The position numbers and the translations under genes are program-made. From assembly GCA_027574665.1 (NCBI GenBank), contig CM050655.1, positions 9,791,170 through 9,855,169 of the forward strand: 64,000 nt of DNA, given 5' to 3'. Within the stretch, counting starts at the first letter, position 1. Each line of letters begins with the position of its first letter. The notes beneath the pieces were generated by a model, which ran no database searches, had not been told where the DNA came from, and saw only the letters and a list, made by a program, of their open reading frames with translations. This document shows, one piece after another, positions 49,341 through 61,940 of the stretch. The DNA comes from Rhynochetos jubatus (Eukaryota; Chordata; Aves; Eurypygiformes; Rhynochetidae).

Positions 49341-52304
49341 AAATATTTTAGACATTTACGTTCCCAAATGTTAGGAATTTAAAACAAATAAACAAAATAC
49401 TTGTAAATTGAGTTATGCTGATGTGATAATTTCTATTCTCGTTATGTACAATTTCAAAACAATAAGGAATTCTGTAATGGAAAATGAATTGGAATCTTTC
49501 AACAATTTTTAAACACTTTCGATGTTTTTCTCCCTCCTGCATTAGAAATTTTATTATAATGGATATTTCCCATTTCTATTGAGTGAATTTCCATCTTTTT
49601 TACAAAAAAAAAAAAAAAGGGAAAATTTTTGACTAGCTTGCTGATAATCATGATTGGCGTGAACCTGTACTAGTATGCTTGTGGACTGTGTAGGAAATAA
49701 AACAGAAAGAGGGACTGCTCTTAGCTACTGGTGAAGTAGCTTGGCAGCCCATGAGGCGTGCAGATGAGCCCTTTATGGCATACTGCACAGCACTATGCCG
49801 CACAGAGGGTTACCAAGCCATTTCAGTACCCGGAACACCTGCCTCGCTTTACCAGGGCTGCAGCTCTGTTTTCCTGTCCTGTGGATATATCAAGGGACCC
49901 CAGTTAGCTGAACTGTCAGTAGTGGTAAATTCACCAACAAGCTTTTAATAAATAGGATAGTCCAAGAGAGATGTCTGGATTAAATTTGAAGTGAAAGTGA
50001 AAGCAGGAAGTGTATTACAGGCACAGGTGTATGAGATTTGCACGGGAAGAAAGGAAGGTAGGCATAATAAGATGAGTGGATTATTTTGTTCATTTGTGTG
50101 CTTTTCAGATGCCTTAGATTCTTCATGTTCTGCGGTTTCCAGCTTCTTGGTGTGTGCCTCAGTTTAAATTTTCATAGTACTCATTTCACCGCTTAGCCGT
50201 GTCATGTCGCGTTACCCTGTAGCACCATGCATCAAAACTTAATAATGGAACAAACACAACAATCACTTTAAACTAATGCTGCCCCTCTTTCATTATTCAG
50301 CGAGTTACATCATGAGCAAGATGATCTTGGAACTAAATTTAAAGGCATATTTACATAAAGACTGTGTGTGTGTAACTTGGTAATTTCAGTGGGTTTTTTC
50401 TGTGCACTCTATTCTCCCCTTGGGAGAAGAGAGACCTCATTCAGTACATGAATAAAAGGAAGAGGGAACAGGCACAAGCGTACATTCTCAAAGAAGTACT
50501 TTATACACACAATATGCATCTTTCTTCTCTGTTTCTTTCATTTTAAGAAGGTTCGTATCAACCTTATGGTTAATACTGCCTTATTTTACAACTGTAATTT
50601 GTAATATCGTTCTACCATCATAAACAAAGTTAAAAACGCAAGGGAGATAGTCTTGGTGTAGTGGCTTGATGTTGAGTGAAAGCAAGATTGTGCTCTTCCT
50701 GTGCAGTGAAATATTTACAGTTAGTTGGTGTCCTGGTTTAGGAAAATAGCAAGACAATCTTAGTGGCGTTTTCTTTCTTCATGCAAATGCTAGGAGAACT
50801 AGTGTGAATGTCAGAATTTGGCAAAATATTGGGCATGCAAGTGAGCACAGTAATAAAATAAACAGGCACGCTGATCACAATACAAAGTCATACTGATCAT
50901 TCACTTGGCGTGTGTGGGTTTAGTGCTAATTATTTATGATACTTCATACTGTGATAATGAATATTCTTTGATATGCTTTGGAAGACTGATGAAGTTCTAC
51001 TGCCAGATTCTGACACCTTTATTTTTAATTATCTATCAGTTATCATGTACATGGCCCCATCTACTTAAGGAGGAGTGCCATAGCTCTGAACATGGAAAAG
51101 AGGAACAGACTTTGGCTCTTAGGTAAAAAAAGAGGAAAATAATTGGACATATATATGACATGGGACACCCTGGATTAATGAAAGCCTTTGCACTGATATT
51201 CTATAGAAGCAAGAAATATATCTATTTTGATTTCAAGAGGTGTCTTGCTGGAAGAGGTTATCAAAAAGGACTCCATCAGAGGACACAAAAGTATTTAGAA
51301 AAGGCACAATGAATTTTGACTGCCTTTGAATCTATTTATCAAAGCAATTGCTGTTCCCATTTCGACACAGGTGGAACAATAATAAATATCGAACAAAGCA
51401 ACTCAATTTGTATTCAGAGCATTTCAATACATGGAAAGTTAAATGCAAAAAGAAAGAAAGCTTGCAAAGTCAGACCTATTGACTCCTGCTACTTCTATCC
51501 CTCATTGAAAAGGAATGGTTGATGGCGCACAAAGATCTGCAAGATATTTACATTTCTGGGATTAGCATATAATAAGAAGTACATTCAGCAATGTGACTTT
51601 ATTATTTAACTGAATCAATAATCTTTTACATCATAGGAACATAATTCAGCTGTAAACTTTGGCACTTTCTTTCATTGTAAGAGAATAACTTTACATGCCA
51701 ATTTTCAGACTCTGTGACGCCGTATTATTTCCCTAGCTGCCATTTATCCCTATAGGAGGGACTTTGTGCCATGAATGGGCCCCTGTATGGTAAAGAACTG
51801 CCTCTTCTGTGGAGGACAGGCGGTGGGAAGACTCCACATTCAAGCTGTGAGTCCTAGCTTGCACAGGTGTCATCCCGTGGGAGTAAGCATGTATAGCACC
51901 AGCAACTCTTTCTCTCCGCTATTCCTGGTTCATAATCTTTTAAAGATCATTGTGTCTGCACATTCTTTCCTCCCTTGGATTTTTCTCCCACTGTCCCTAC
52001 CTTAGATCCTTAAGGAAAATCCTTGGAGAGCATTTCACCTTGCTCAGCCAGGGCAGCAGTTGAGGCTAAAGCCTGCCAGGCATTCCGCAGAGACTATTCT
52101 AATGAACCCTCCTTCAGAGACAGACTAGAGTTTGCATAATTCCTACTTCAACTAGAAATCCAAAGCAGGTCCTTGATATAAAGGAAAAACAAATAAATAA
52201 AGCCTGAACATACTGGGTCATTATGAAATGCAGTTAAACATCTAAAGGACATCAAAAGTCACAGGAAAAATGACTAATGCTCAGTTCACTGCTGCTGTCA
52301 GGGG
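49341..52304. other. Unique AT-rich DNA, no gene seen
   Basis: Contains a 15-A run (49604-49618). No transposon, exon or RNA gene is recognisable; open frames are at most 76 codons. Confidence 0.6.
49604..49618. repeat. Poly-A run (15 A)
   Basis: Homopolymer between CTTTTTTAC and GGGAAAAT. No element body is recognisable. Confidence 0.9.
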
Positions 52305-52372
52305 AAAAAAAAAAAAAAAGAAAAAACCCAAACCACCAAAAAAACAAACCCCCCACCCACCCCCCAAAAGTC
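52305..52372. repeat. Poly-A and A/C-rich low-complexity tract
   Basis: A run of 15 A leads into A-rich and C-rich blocks (AAAAAACCCAAACC, ACAAACCCCCCACCC, CCCCCCAAAAG). On the opposite strand it is a T/G tract with several G runs. Such sequence is length-variable and error-prone. Confidence 0.85.
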
Positions 52373-54214
52373 CCCAAAAGCCTTAGTCCATTGCAGTGGA
52401 TATATCTTCTGCCCAGATCTAAAGTGCTCTGAAACTAGTGGCAGAAACCTCTCATTGCCTTCATCGCCCTCCTGTGCTTTTTGGGTCAAGTCATCCAGTA
52501 TGAATGAGTCTTTTATCTCCATGATTAGTACTTTGCAGCAGATGATAAAAATTCAGTATCTCTCTTTTGTCTTGAAATTTCTAGGGCTTATGGATTTTGT
52601 CTGATTTCACCTGAGTATTCAGCAAACAGCCCATCACATCACTGTTTGCTTCTGGTCATTTGATCTGTCCTCTGGGCAGCCGTGCAGGCATTTTTCATTT
52701 CAGATATCCTCATTCACATTGTGCTGCAGCATTTTCCCAAAGCTGGTTCAGACCCTTAGAGCAAAGCAAAGAAGTGGATTTTAATTTTGAGTTGCAGCTG
52801 CTGTTGTCAAAGTTCAGTGCATTAAGCATGGATTTTGTTTTCATTGCTCTCTCCTAGCACCAGGAACTACATTAACTACAAAACACATGTGCTTAATGTA
52901 AGTAAAGTAATGGAGAAATACATTGTTCCTGTTATTTGAAATGTCACACAAAATCTTGGGTTCATTTCGGTAGCACAATGAAACCAAGCTGCAGTTTTCA
53001 CAAAGGCATAGTTTTAGGTGCTTAAAATGAATAGATGAAATGTTCTTTTGTTTTCTTTTGCTGTTGCTTCGCAGCAACACAGCAAACAACTGCCTCCATG
53101 TTGTAGCAATGAAGGTTGCTTCCTTCTTTTAGTTGCCTTTGGTTTTGTGGGAGCTCAGGGAGGATTTAATGGTCCCCCCTTGTTTACAGACCTATCCCCT
53201 CTGTTCAGTTTGACATTCTTCATCTTATCCATCTATTTTCTCAGCTCAAAAGCCATTATACTGCAAGTAAATACAGTATTAAACTACAACCTGAATAAAA
53301 TCGGATGGGAAATGGAATGAGTTGGAGAAAAACCCATAGTATAGAGGATGTTATAACTTCCCCAGCTGGCTAACACAGAAAAAAAGGGCAGTGTTGCTCA
53401 TCCTTATGAGGCTATCAAGAGGAAAGGCATGCAGGCTATAATGTCAGTCTCTCTCTTTGCTCACACCCCTTGTATTGCTTCCGTTTCCATTGGTAAAATT
53501 TTCATCTTTTTTTACTCTACTTTCTGAGGGTGTTTCTCACCCTCTTTGTTCCCTGGCTGTGTTATTGAATAGGTGAGACAATCTCACTGCCTGGCTGGAA
53601 AAAAGGCAGAGGGAAGATTGGTGTTGCTATGGATCAATGTTGAGGTTACTTCAATCTCTTTAGCATCATTTTGGCTGCTAAAGGGTTGCAGAGGAAAGTG
53701 CTTTTCAGAAACTGCAATAATCCTATTATTTCTTCTTTATTTTCCACTGTTAACTTTAAAATGTAAGTTCTCTAGGAAAAAAACCCAAACAAACATTAAA
53801 AACAATAATGTAAGCTGTTGTAGAGTTGTTCCTCGTGTATGTTTGATTGTTCTGTTCCACAGACATACTCAGTGCAGCTCTTTTGTGCATTGTCATATAT
53901 GCACATATATCAGTGTGTTTGTACCTTTATATATATTTATTATACTCACACATCTCATGCATGACCATAAGAATATCTCCTAAGTGTATCTATGGAGTGC
54001 CAAGATCTCAGCAACCCTCTGGAGCTCTTTCTCATATGCTTCCCACAGGCCATTTGTAGCCATGCTGCAAGTGGCTGTAGAGTTTTAGGAGAACAGCAAA
54101 TTGAAGCAAACAGGCTATTCTGCATGTAGCAGGACCTCAGGTCCTTGCTTTGTCCATATTTTGTAAAGGTAGACAGCAGCCCACGCTAATTTTGTCCAAA
54201 CCTTTCCAACCTGG
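52373..54214. other. Unique AT-rich DNA, no gene seen
   Basis: A 136-codon plus frame (53573-53983), rich in Ile, Leu and Val, is near the chance limit and has no known resemblance. AT-alternating sequence lies at about 53894-53945. A 40-base interval (52858-52897) has good-looking splice signals on both sides but is too short for confidence. Confidence 0.5.
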
Positions 54215-54610
54215 TTGATTTGGAGAGTCATGGTGAGGGTGTCTTATGATGAGCAGCTGCAGGAGCCGGGGGTGTTCAGCTTGAAGCAAAGGAGGCTCAG
54301 GGGAGACCTGGTCACTCTCTACGGCTCCCTGAAAGGAGGTTTTAGGGAGGCAGGTGCTGGCCTGTTCTCCCACGTAACTGGTGATAGGACAATAGGGAAT
54401 GGCCTCAAGTTGCCTCAGGGGAGGTTTAGACTGGATATTAAGAAAAACTTCTTCACTGGAAGAGTGGTCAGGCACTGGAACAGGCTGCCTGGGGAAGTGG
54501 TGGAGTCACCATCCCTGGAGGTGTTCAAGGAATACGCAGACATGGTGCTGGAGGATCATGGTCTAGTGGGTATGGTAGCGTTGATGGTTGGACTCCATAA
54601 ATCTTCTTGC
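54215..54610 (+). mobile_element. CR1 LINE 3' fragment, ORF2 C-terminus
   Basis: A 5'-truncated avian CR1. The stretch from GAGCAGCTGCAGGAGCCGGG to GGTTGGACTCCATAAATC follows the CR1 consensus order through the end of ORF2, the reverse-transcriptase/endonuclease protein that moves these elements by target-primed reverse transcription. Its frame is open: motifs [45 protein letters not shown] are all visible. The 3' end after GGTTGGACT breaks off; the usual tail is lost or degenerate. It is much better kept than the relics at 17-25 kb, so it is a younger insertion. Too short to be active. Confidence 0.93.
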
Positions 54611-54619
54611 TGGTTTAAA

Positions 54620-54725
54620 AAATCAGGGTTTTATTCCAAACTCTGTGTGATTCCCTCTATGACCACAGACAAAACATTTCCTCTCTGTTTTCTATTTTAC
54701 CAGTTGATAAGCATGCATAAAGATG
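54620..54725 (+). mobile_element. Possible MIR-like SINE relic
   Basis: Directly after the CR1, CTGTGTGATTCCCTC, then CAGACAAAACATTTCCTCTC, then TGTTTTCTATTTTACC and ATAAGCATGCATAAAG run in the same order as the 3' half of MIR (the 'gtgtgacc...caagtcacttcctctctg...cagtttcc' region). Divergence is large and I could not align it formally. If right, the CR1 landed inside or beside an older SINE. Confidence 0.35.
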
Positions 54726-57700
54726 TTTCTCATTTCTAACGTATTTTGAGACTTATGGGGGAAAAAAATAATGGAAATGTTAATACAAGATTTTGATGAT
54801 TAGGGTGAGTGGAATAGGGCAGGAGGAAACCTAAGGAAAAATTCACTTGTAAGTATGATGCCATAAAGCAGACTCTGGGATACACAACCAAGTGACAAAT
54901 CTAAAAACAAGATAATTCCAATAGCGCTTGTAAGATATAGAATAAATATTAATATACTTTAAATATTCTGCCTCATCAAAACTGCATTTACGTTGTAATA
55001 AAAAATAATTGCATTGCCAAAGGAACAGTCATAACTGAGAAGACAAAATGTTGAATTATTGTGGCAGAGCACACAGCAAGGAAGCATTTATGGCTCTGGT
55101 CAGGGCAGACTGCTTGGTCAGGATTTTTGTCACGTCTTATCATATAAGCCTCCTGTGCCACATGCAGTTTTGGGGGGTTCAGGTGGTGAAAGAGCAAGAG
55201 GGGGATGACTTTACTTATTGCTGCGGAAACCTATTTGTCATCCATGTCTAGAGCTATTATCTTTTTATAGAAAAATTTTCATTAACTCCCCAATATCTTC
55301 CCTTCACCCGGATATTCCTTCCTTCACACGTGCATCCACACCTTTTTTCTTGGAAGATGTGCTTTTATGCATTGTACTACCAAGTTTGTTACTACCTATT
55401 TGCTATCATAGTGCAGCAATAGATTATCAGATCAAAACAAACGATAATAGCACAGCACTGTCCCAAAAGTCACACATGTGAATAGTAAACCCTTTTGTCT
55501 GTTTCTGGGATAATTCATAAGCTCATTAGATTACAAATTAAATACTTCATGACAGTTATATGATTAACTCATGAGATTTTTCAAGTTTTATGGACAATAT
55601 GATGAAGCCCATCTTTGCCCTTGTCAAGTAGATGTATCCTTTTGATCTTCATCTAATGTTTCCTTTGCCACAGGTTCTGTAGTAGGAGAACAAATTCCAG
55701 TCTTGACCAGGAAAGGGGAAAAAAGGGAAAGAGAAATGACTATCTAAAGTTTGCTGAGATATTGAGCTGTTACTCTGCTTCCAAACTTATACCTTTCTAT
55801 GGTAATACCAAGAGAAAGTACAGCATCAGTACTGCAAACCTAGCTTAAATACAGCTTTCGAAATATTAGGTGTGGTTTTCTTTTTTTGTGGGTGCAGATG
55901 ATCTTGAACATATGGTGTTTGAAAGAGTGACCAACATTGCAAAAGCCTTCAGAATCATCTGATGCTTTATGTTGTGTTTTCTCACCCTCAGTTTTTAAAT
56001 CTGTCATATTTTCCTAGTAGCAGTATACTGACCCATTTATGGCAACAACTGCACATTCAACTTGTTACTAATGATGTTATTTATGATACCGAAAAGGAAG
56101 GATTTAAGAATGCAAATATGAGCCTAAGTGTGAGATAAAAAAAACAGTGTTAATGCTTCATTGTACAGCCTGGATTATCTTTCCATCATATGCAAAGATT
56201 ACTAGGTGGGTACAGGTTGGCTGTATATATTCCCTGCGCTCATACAGCTTAAGTAAAAGTCCTTTCTCGTCTATGAGTACAGTGTTCTAGATATTTCATG
56301 CAGAGAGCACAACATTTTCTATCATTGATGTGAAACGTCAGTCTGAATCGGGAAATGCCATGAAGCATGAAGTAATGAATTACCATCATTTTTGCCAGGC
56401 TTAATAATGCAGGGTGGCTTTGCATTACACTATTTTAACTTTGTCCCTGTGTTATTAATTTGGTTAGGAAATATCTAAAAAGTAAAGTCTTAAAAAATAG
56501 CACTGGCCTGTTTCCCTCTCAAATTTTGTGTGTGTTTTCCCAACCTTACATTTAAGTGAAAACTATTCTTTTTGAACTCATGCATTATGCAGCTCCTAAG
56601 CCTCTCCATGCATCATCAGCTTCACACTATGAGATTGTAGTTGAGACAACTGCATCATACCACAGATTTAATTTTCTGCTATTTATTCTATGGAAAATCT
56701 ATTCTAGAATAGTTTAATTCCCTGCCATTATCTGGGTATCTCACTATTCATGAATTCTGGCTTCCAAAACCTGCCTGTATAAATAGAAAATCCTGGTCTC
56801 AAGTTGCCAGAATTCAGGTTTGAAAAGTCTATAAACTTCTGCTTTGGCCTGTACTGAAAACCTGAACATCAGTACTTTGAGGCACCAGACTCTCCGTCTT
56901 GACCTTACATGTCATAAGACACTAATCCAAGACTGCATTAAACCAATCATTCAGATGAGTAACTAATAATTTATTCAGACGGTGGCAGAGAGACACACTT
57001 CATATTTCATGTGTGTCTGTCCATGCTCTGTAGCTAGGCCAAGCTGAATGAGCAGGATGCTAAGCCTGTATATATTTTTCTAATGGCTTGCATCTGCTTT
57101 TCAGCCAGACCGGTTCAGAGTAAGTGTGGGAGTCTGCTCACATTTCTGCAGTTTCAAGTCACCCAAATCAGTTCACAGTTGGGATTGTCTGTAATAGCTG
57201 GTAGGAGAGTGAGAAACTTGTGTATGCTGACAGACATCCACAGGATGTACGCATATTGTATCAGGCAGAATTAAAGCAAACCTCGGGAATGGATTAAAAG
57301 CAAAGCATTCAGACTCCCATCTCTGGAAAAGGATGTAAAAGCAAGTGAAGAGTGGTGGCATTATTCATTGAAAGCTCTCTTGCAGTCAGCTCACGGGAAC
57401 TCCATACATTGCTGAGGAGGGGTTATAGTCAGTTGTGGCCTTCAAGCGCTTTTCGGTTACACAGCGCTTCTGAAGTGTTTCAGATTAAAAAAAAAAAAAA
57501 AAAAAGCCAAACAAAGATATGAGAATGGAGGCTTTCAAAAAAGAAAAAGCTTTTAAACACTTACAGAGGGAATGTACCTTCATATTTGGAAGAGGTGGAG
57601 GTGGAAATGCCAAGAACCCACCCCCCATGGCAAAAGTCTTCAAAATCTTCTATAAGGAAGTAACTTTTCTCTTGCTACTGTCCGTCTCACTGAAATCTGA

Positions 57701-58550
57701 AGGACAGTTTCTACACTTCATGCAGTTCTGCTAATAAGCAGAGACAGTGTGAGAAACAGGACCCTTTCATTTTTGGTCAGGCTTTATATCTTATTTAACT
57801 AATTGTTGGGTTAATTGATTTGCAAGTGATATTTCAAGAAGGTTTATGTTGCTTGGTTGATAACACTATGAACGTGAGTCCCAAGAGCCAGCTGCAGAGA
57901 ATGTTGTGGTGAATGCTCACTTACTGCGACCAAAGAAACCTGTTGCAGAGACAGCCTAGGTTTAAAACTTAGTTCAGAAATAGTAGAACTACTGAGTGTC
58001 ACAGCTCTGTTTGTATGCTTCTGCCTTCTATATTCATTTCTTGACTTTTGGACTGACATTTCCAATAAGAGTGACAAGTGAAAAATGTTTTCTCTTCTGT
58101 GTCATGAATATCTGCTTGTTAGGAACGGTTTGATGCCATGAAATACTCTTTAGAAGCCATAAAAAAATCCTATCATTTGATTACAAATCTCTGCTCAGTA
58201 ATATGATATCTGTATCATCATTTGTCATCGGTTGCTCAAATAGAGATTTAATTCTGATTTTGCAACAAAGGAATCCACTACTAACAAGATTTAGATATGT
58301 AAATATGTGAGATTCCAGGACTGCACACTCAGGATGACGCTTTAAACTTGAGAAGATTTCCATAATATTCATTTCTTAAACCTTGCCACTGGCGATGGGT
58401 GGAGGTAATGGCCTTTTGATTTGTATTACAGTTCTGGTCACAGAGATAGCCTTGCTTTTAAGAGTCAGCTGGTTGAAAGCCTGTCAGGCATCTGCTTGTT
58501 CAGTGTGGTGGTGGTATGTCACCCTAAGCCTGCACCAGGGTCTCACTGAC
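54726..58550. other. Unique AT-rich DNA, no gene seen
   Basis: Contains a 19-A run (57487-57505) whose left flank has no polyadenylation signal. No gene or clear transposon is recognisable; open frames are at most about 87 codons. Confidence 0.6.
57487..57505. repeat. Poly-A run (19 A)
   Basis: Homopolymer after TTTCAGATT. It could mark an A-tail of a retrocopy, but the upstream 300 bases resemble no gene I can recognise. Confidence 0.95.
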
Positions 58551-58596
58551 ACAGAATCAGCGAGTCACTAAGGTTGGGAAAGACCTATAAGATCAT
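58551..58596 (-). mobile_element. CR1 LINE 3'-tail fragment
   Basis: ACAGAATCAGCGAGTCACTA followed by AGGTTGGGAAAGACCTATAA and GATCAT is a close match to the reverse complement of the last 50 or so bases of avian CR1. Only the tail is present, as expected for severe 5' truncation, so the element is on the minus strand. Confidence 0.85.
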
Positions 58597-58848
58597 AAGA
58601 AAACAAATAATGATTATGAGGAGATTCCTTCTTTTCTTTTAAAGAAAATCAGATGTTTTATTTATATTTGTTATTGCTAATCTGTTATTTAGTGTGTCAC
58701 AGTTGGTCTTGAGTTCTCAACATAGATACGTACATACTTAAATGCTACAGGGCTGAAAGCTGCATTGGATATCACTTCATTCTTTTGTTTCCAGCCAGCA
58801 GAAAAAGATAACAATCTCTTTTCTATTATTTATTTCACAGTTGTTCTT

Positions 58849-58903
58849 AAATATTATTATTTATTAATAATTTTGAACTATAATAATAGTAATAAAATAG
58901 TCA
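58849..58903. repeat. (ATT)n/(TAA)n-rich stretch
   Basis: Interrupted ATT and TAA triplets (ATTATTATTTATTAATAAT, TAATAATAGTAATAAAATAG) over about 55 bases. Confidence 0.7.
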
Positions 58904-60648
58904 TAACAATGAAACATAACACTGTAACCCTTTGGGAGATGGGTAATCACACAGTGTTTAGCATTCCTGAGAAATATCTATGTTTGGAATAAATGTTAGT
59001 ACAGACAATATGATAGCAGTAGTCAGAATGCCAGTGCTCCCCTCTGTGCTGGTAGCTGATTTAAGATTTGCCATTGCTTGGCTTCATGCGTGAACTTTCT
59101 TACCAAAATGGGCCATCTGGAAGAGGATGTTTAATCTCGCTTGAGCTAATACCTCTGGGAAAGTAGAAAAGAAAAAGGATGGTCTAGCTGAGTCCGATCT
59201 GATAGTGAAGTGGAAGAAAATGATGGAGGCTTTCTTACGAATGCATGTATTAAAACCCAACAGTAACAACAATTAAAAAAGAGGGAGACTGGTCCAAAAT
59301 GCAGGGAGTGATGAAAGAGGGAATAGTATTGCTCTTTGCATTTGAATCCTGCTGTTGGCAGGACTCATAAGAAGTATAACCTTAGTCATTAACTTTTATG
59401 AAGTGCTGATTTCCCTTTTGGCTTCCACCAGTCTATCAGCCCTGCAGCGCGGGCTGTCTTCCTGCACACAGCTGAGCCAAGTAATTGCTCAGTGTGATTC
59501 TCAAGTACAACATTTTCTCACGACCAACCTCTCACCATCTACGTAATAGCTTTGAGACACCCTCGGTTGGTCTGACTGAATGACCACTAATGACCCAACT
59601 GTTCTTAGGAAGATGTAGCATGTTTTTCTGCCAAGACTTAAAATGTTTCTGTTAGGTATAGTACCCTTCGGGTGTATGGTGCAGTGTAAAGCCAGCACAA
59701 CACAGCCAGGTGTTCTCAAAGCCATCTTGCTTTCCCCACTGATGTGTACTTAGCCTCTTCAGGCTGAAGCGCGGTAACATAAATCACAAAGTCACAGTCA
59801 TTTCACAATTCACAACTTATTGAGTATGCCGTGTAAAGTATCAAACCAGAAAATAAGGTCCATGCTCGTGCTATATAAATGTACAGGAAGAGAAAAGGAT
59901 ATCCCTATGAATTGCATTCTGTACAGATGGGTTTTCAACACCTCTTCTACGTGACTAAGGCACAGAGAAACAGCATGACATGTTGACGGTGGCCAAGGGA
60001 CTCAATGAGAAAAAACCACCAACAGCTCCCCGAAAATGGTAGTCATCTGATAACTGGTGGATGGAATGGGGATCCGTGTATGCGACCTTCTGTTTATCAA
60101 AACTGGTCTTAGAAGGGAGTATCCAAGGAAGGCAGATGTTCCTAGAAAGGAAGTCTGGGATTGTCCAAAGTACCTGTATATCCTTAAAAGGATAGACTCT
60201 TAGCGAGTCACCAAACGTTTCTTTCCTTTGTTTTTATTACACCAGGAGGTTTAAAATCCCACTTGGATGGCAACCAGTATGACAATGGGTAGAAACTGAA
60301 GAGGAAAATAAAAAGGAAAATAAAGAAGCCATCCTTATGTCTAGAGTGCACTGAGGTGCTTCTAATATTCAGCAATTAAATGTGGAACTTGAACTGAACA
60401 ATTTTCTCTCAGCAAAAGAGTCTGTAGTTTTTCATCAAACGTTGCAAAGAAACATGGATTAGAAAATAGGTTGAGCAAATATACAGATAGCTTTATAAAA
60501 AGGTATTTTTACTTAAGCATATGTCCTGGAAAAAACTAAGAGAAACAAGAGAAGAATATGTCTTCATAATACGGAAATAAACCTGTGGAAGAGATTAGGT
60601 TTTTAAAGTTTTAAATTAACACTGTCTCTCACACATTTTTCTTTTTAT

Positions 60649-60663
60649 AAAAAAAAAAAAAAA
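60649..60663. repeat. Poly-A run (15 A)
   Basis: Homopolymer after CTTTTTAT, leading into TTAATTAGG. Confidence 0.9.
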
Positions 60664-61506
60664 TTAATTAGGTATTCTTTTTCAGTTTCTCCTTGAAGAA
60701 TAAATAAAAAAGTATCCCTTTTTAAGACAACACTATTTTTGCATCATGAGTGCTACATTCACTCTGTAGCCTGAATGCTAAATCACTACACTGAAAATCA
60801 GATTTTTTTTTTTAGGCTTTATGGATTCAAGAAACAAGTACAAAAAAAGTAGTACAGTAATATTAAATTAACTAAGGAATTTTCCCAGTGATACACTACA
60901 TGCAACCTTCTACGATACTTAAGACATAAGACAAACCAATTTTTCATTCTGCACTATGTGAGTGTGCCATTTCTGTGTCTTCTTATCACTAGATGTCACT
61001 CTACATGACTAGCACATCATCCTCACTTTCTTCCTTTAATGCAGCCAGGCCACTGTATCTATGTCAAGTAATAGAGCAATGTATGAAATGCACCCGTAAA
61101 TGTAAAAATGCCTCTCTTTCTAAGAAGATATTTCACCAGGCTATATCAGACTGATTCCTAGCAAGGAAGTAATTCATCTCATGCTTCTGCTAAAAACATC
61201 AAACCCAGTGGTCCTACCTGGAAAGGAAAATTCTTCTCTCAGCCCTCCCGCTCAAACTCGGCACCTTGGGGTTTTTTCTCTTTGCAACACTGGCCTCACA
61301 CAAAGGATTAAGTGCCAAGACACTTGCTGTCAAGGAGCAGCAACAACAAAGCTGCTGCTCTAAGCTGGCAATAGATTGTTGGAACAGAGGAGGAATTCAG
61401 TGATGCTAATAATTCTCCAGCAGCAAGGGGAAGCTGGTATTTTAGTAAACATCCCCTTTGGATATGAACTTTTTCCATCTCCTATATTTATATATAGTAA
61501 AGGAAA

Positions 61507-61940
61507 AATTCATAGAATGGTTTGGGTTGGAAGGGATCTTAAGGATCATCTAGTTCCAACCCCCCTGCCGTGACAGAGACACCCTCCACTAGCCCAGGTT
61601 GCTCAAAGCCTCATCCAGCCTGGCCTTGGACACTTCCAGGGATGGAGCGTCCACAGCTTCTCTGGGCAACCTGTGCCAGTGTCTCCCCACCGTCTCCATG
61701 AAGAACTTCTTCCTGATATCTAATCTAAATCTCCCTGCTTTCAATTTAAACCCGTTACCCTTTCTCCTGTCACTACAGGCCCTTGTAAAAAGCCCCCCCT
61801 GCAGCTTCTTGTAGGCTCCTTCAGGTACTAGAAAGTGCTCTAAGGTCTCCCTGGAGCCTTCTCTTCTCCAGGCTGAACAAGTCCAATTCTCTGAGCCTTT
61901 CTTCATAGAAGAGGTGCTCCAGCCCTCTGATACCATTCCA
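61507..61940 (-). mobile_element. CR1 LINE 3' fragment with intact tail
   Basis: The clearest repeat in the window. From the left it reads ATTCATAGAATGGTTTGGGT, TGGAAGGGATCTTAAGGATC, CCAACCCCCCTGCC, the standard reverse-complemented 3' UTR of an avian CR1. It continues through CTTGGACACTTCCAGGGATG into the ORF2 C-terminus. On the minus strand the frame shows GGLFTRACSDRRKGNG, RFRLDIRKKFF, RHWHRLPREAVDAPSLEV and ARLDEALSNLG; the first 30 or so residues of the open frame (61936-61589) appear shifted out of the ORF2 frame. It is 5'-truncated near 61940, followed by an A-rich stretch. The tail type points to subfamilies common in Neoaves and other birds. Not capable of moving. Confidence 0.95.

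Larger units (their letters stand above)
58597..61506. other. Unique AT-rich DNA, no gene seen
   Basis: Contains an ATT/TAA-rich stretch (58849-58903) and a 15-A run (60649-60663). No exon, RNA gene or clear transposon is recognisable. Open frames are at most about 75 codons. Confidence 0.6.

Noticed and set aside
53573-53983. 136-codon hydrophobic plus-strand open frame
   Set aside because: Within chance length. The hydrophobic residues come from T-rich DNA, not from recognisable membrane segments with a family pattern.
54215-54739. 174-codon plus-strand open frame as a host gene
   Set aside because: The first 110 or so residues are the C-terminus of CR1 ORF2; the rest runs into flanking DNA. 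It is a transposon remnant.
57300-57505. Processed pseudogene or SINE ending in the 19-A run
   Set aside because: No AATAAA, no pol III A/B boxes and no gene similarity recognised in the 200 bases upstream.
61589-61936. 115-codon minus-strand open frame as a host gene
   Set aside because: It is the CR1 ORF2 end in reverse orientation, with an early part that appears frame-shifted.
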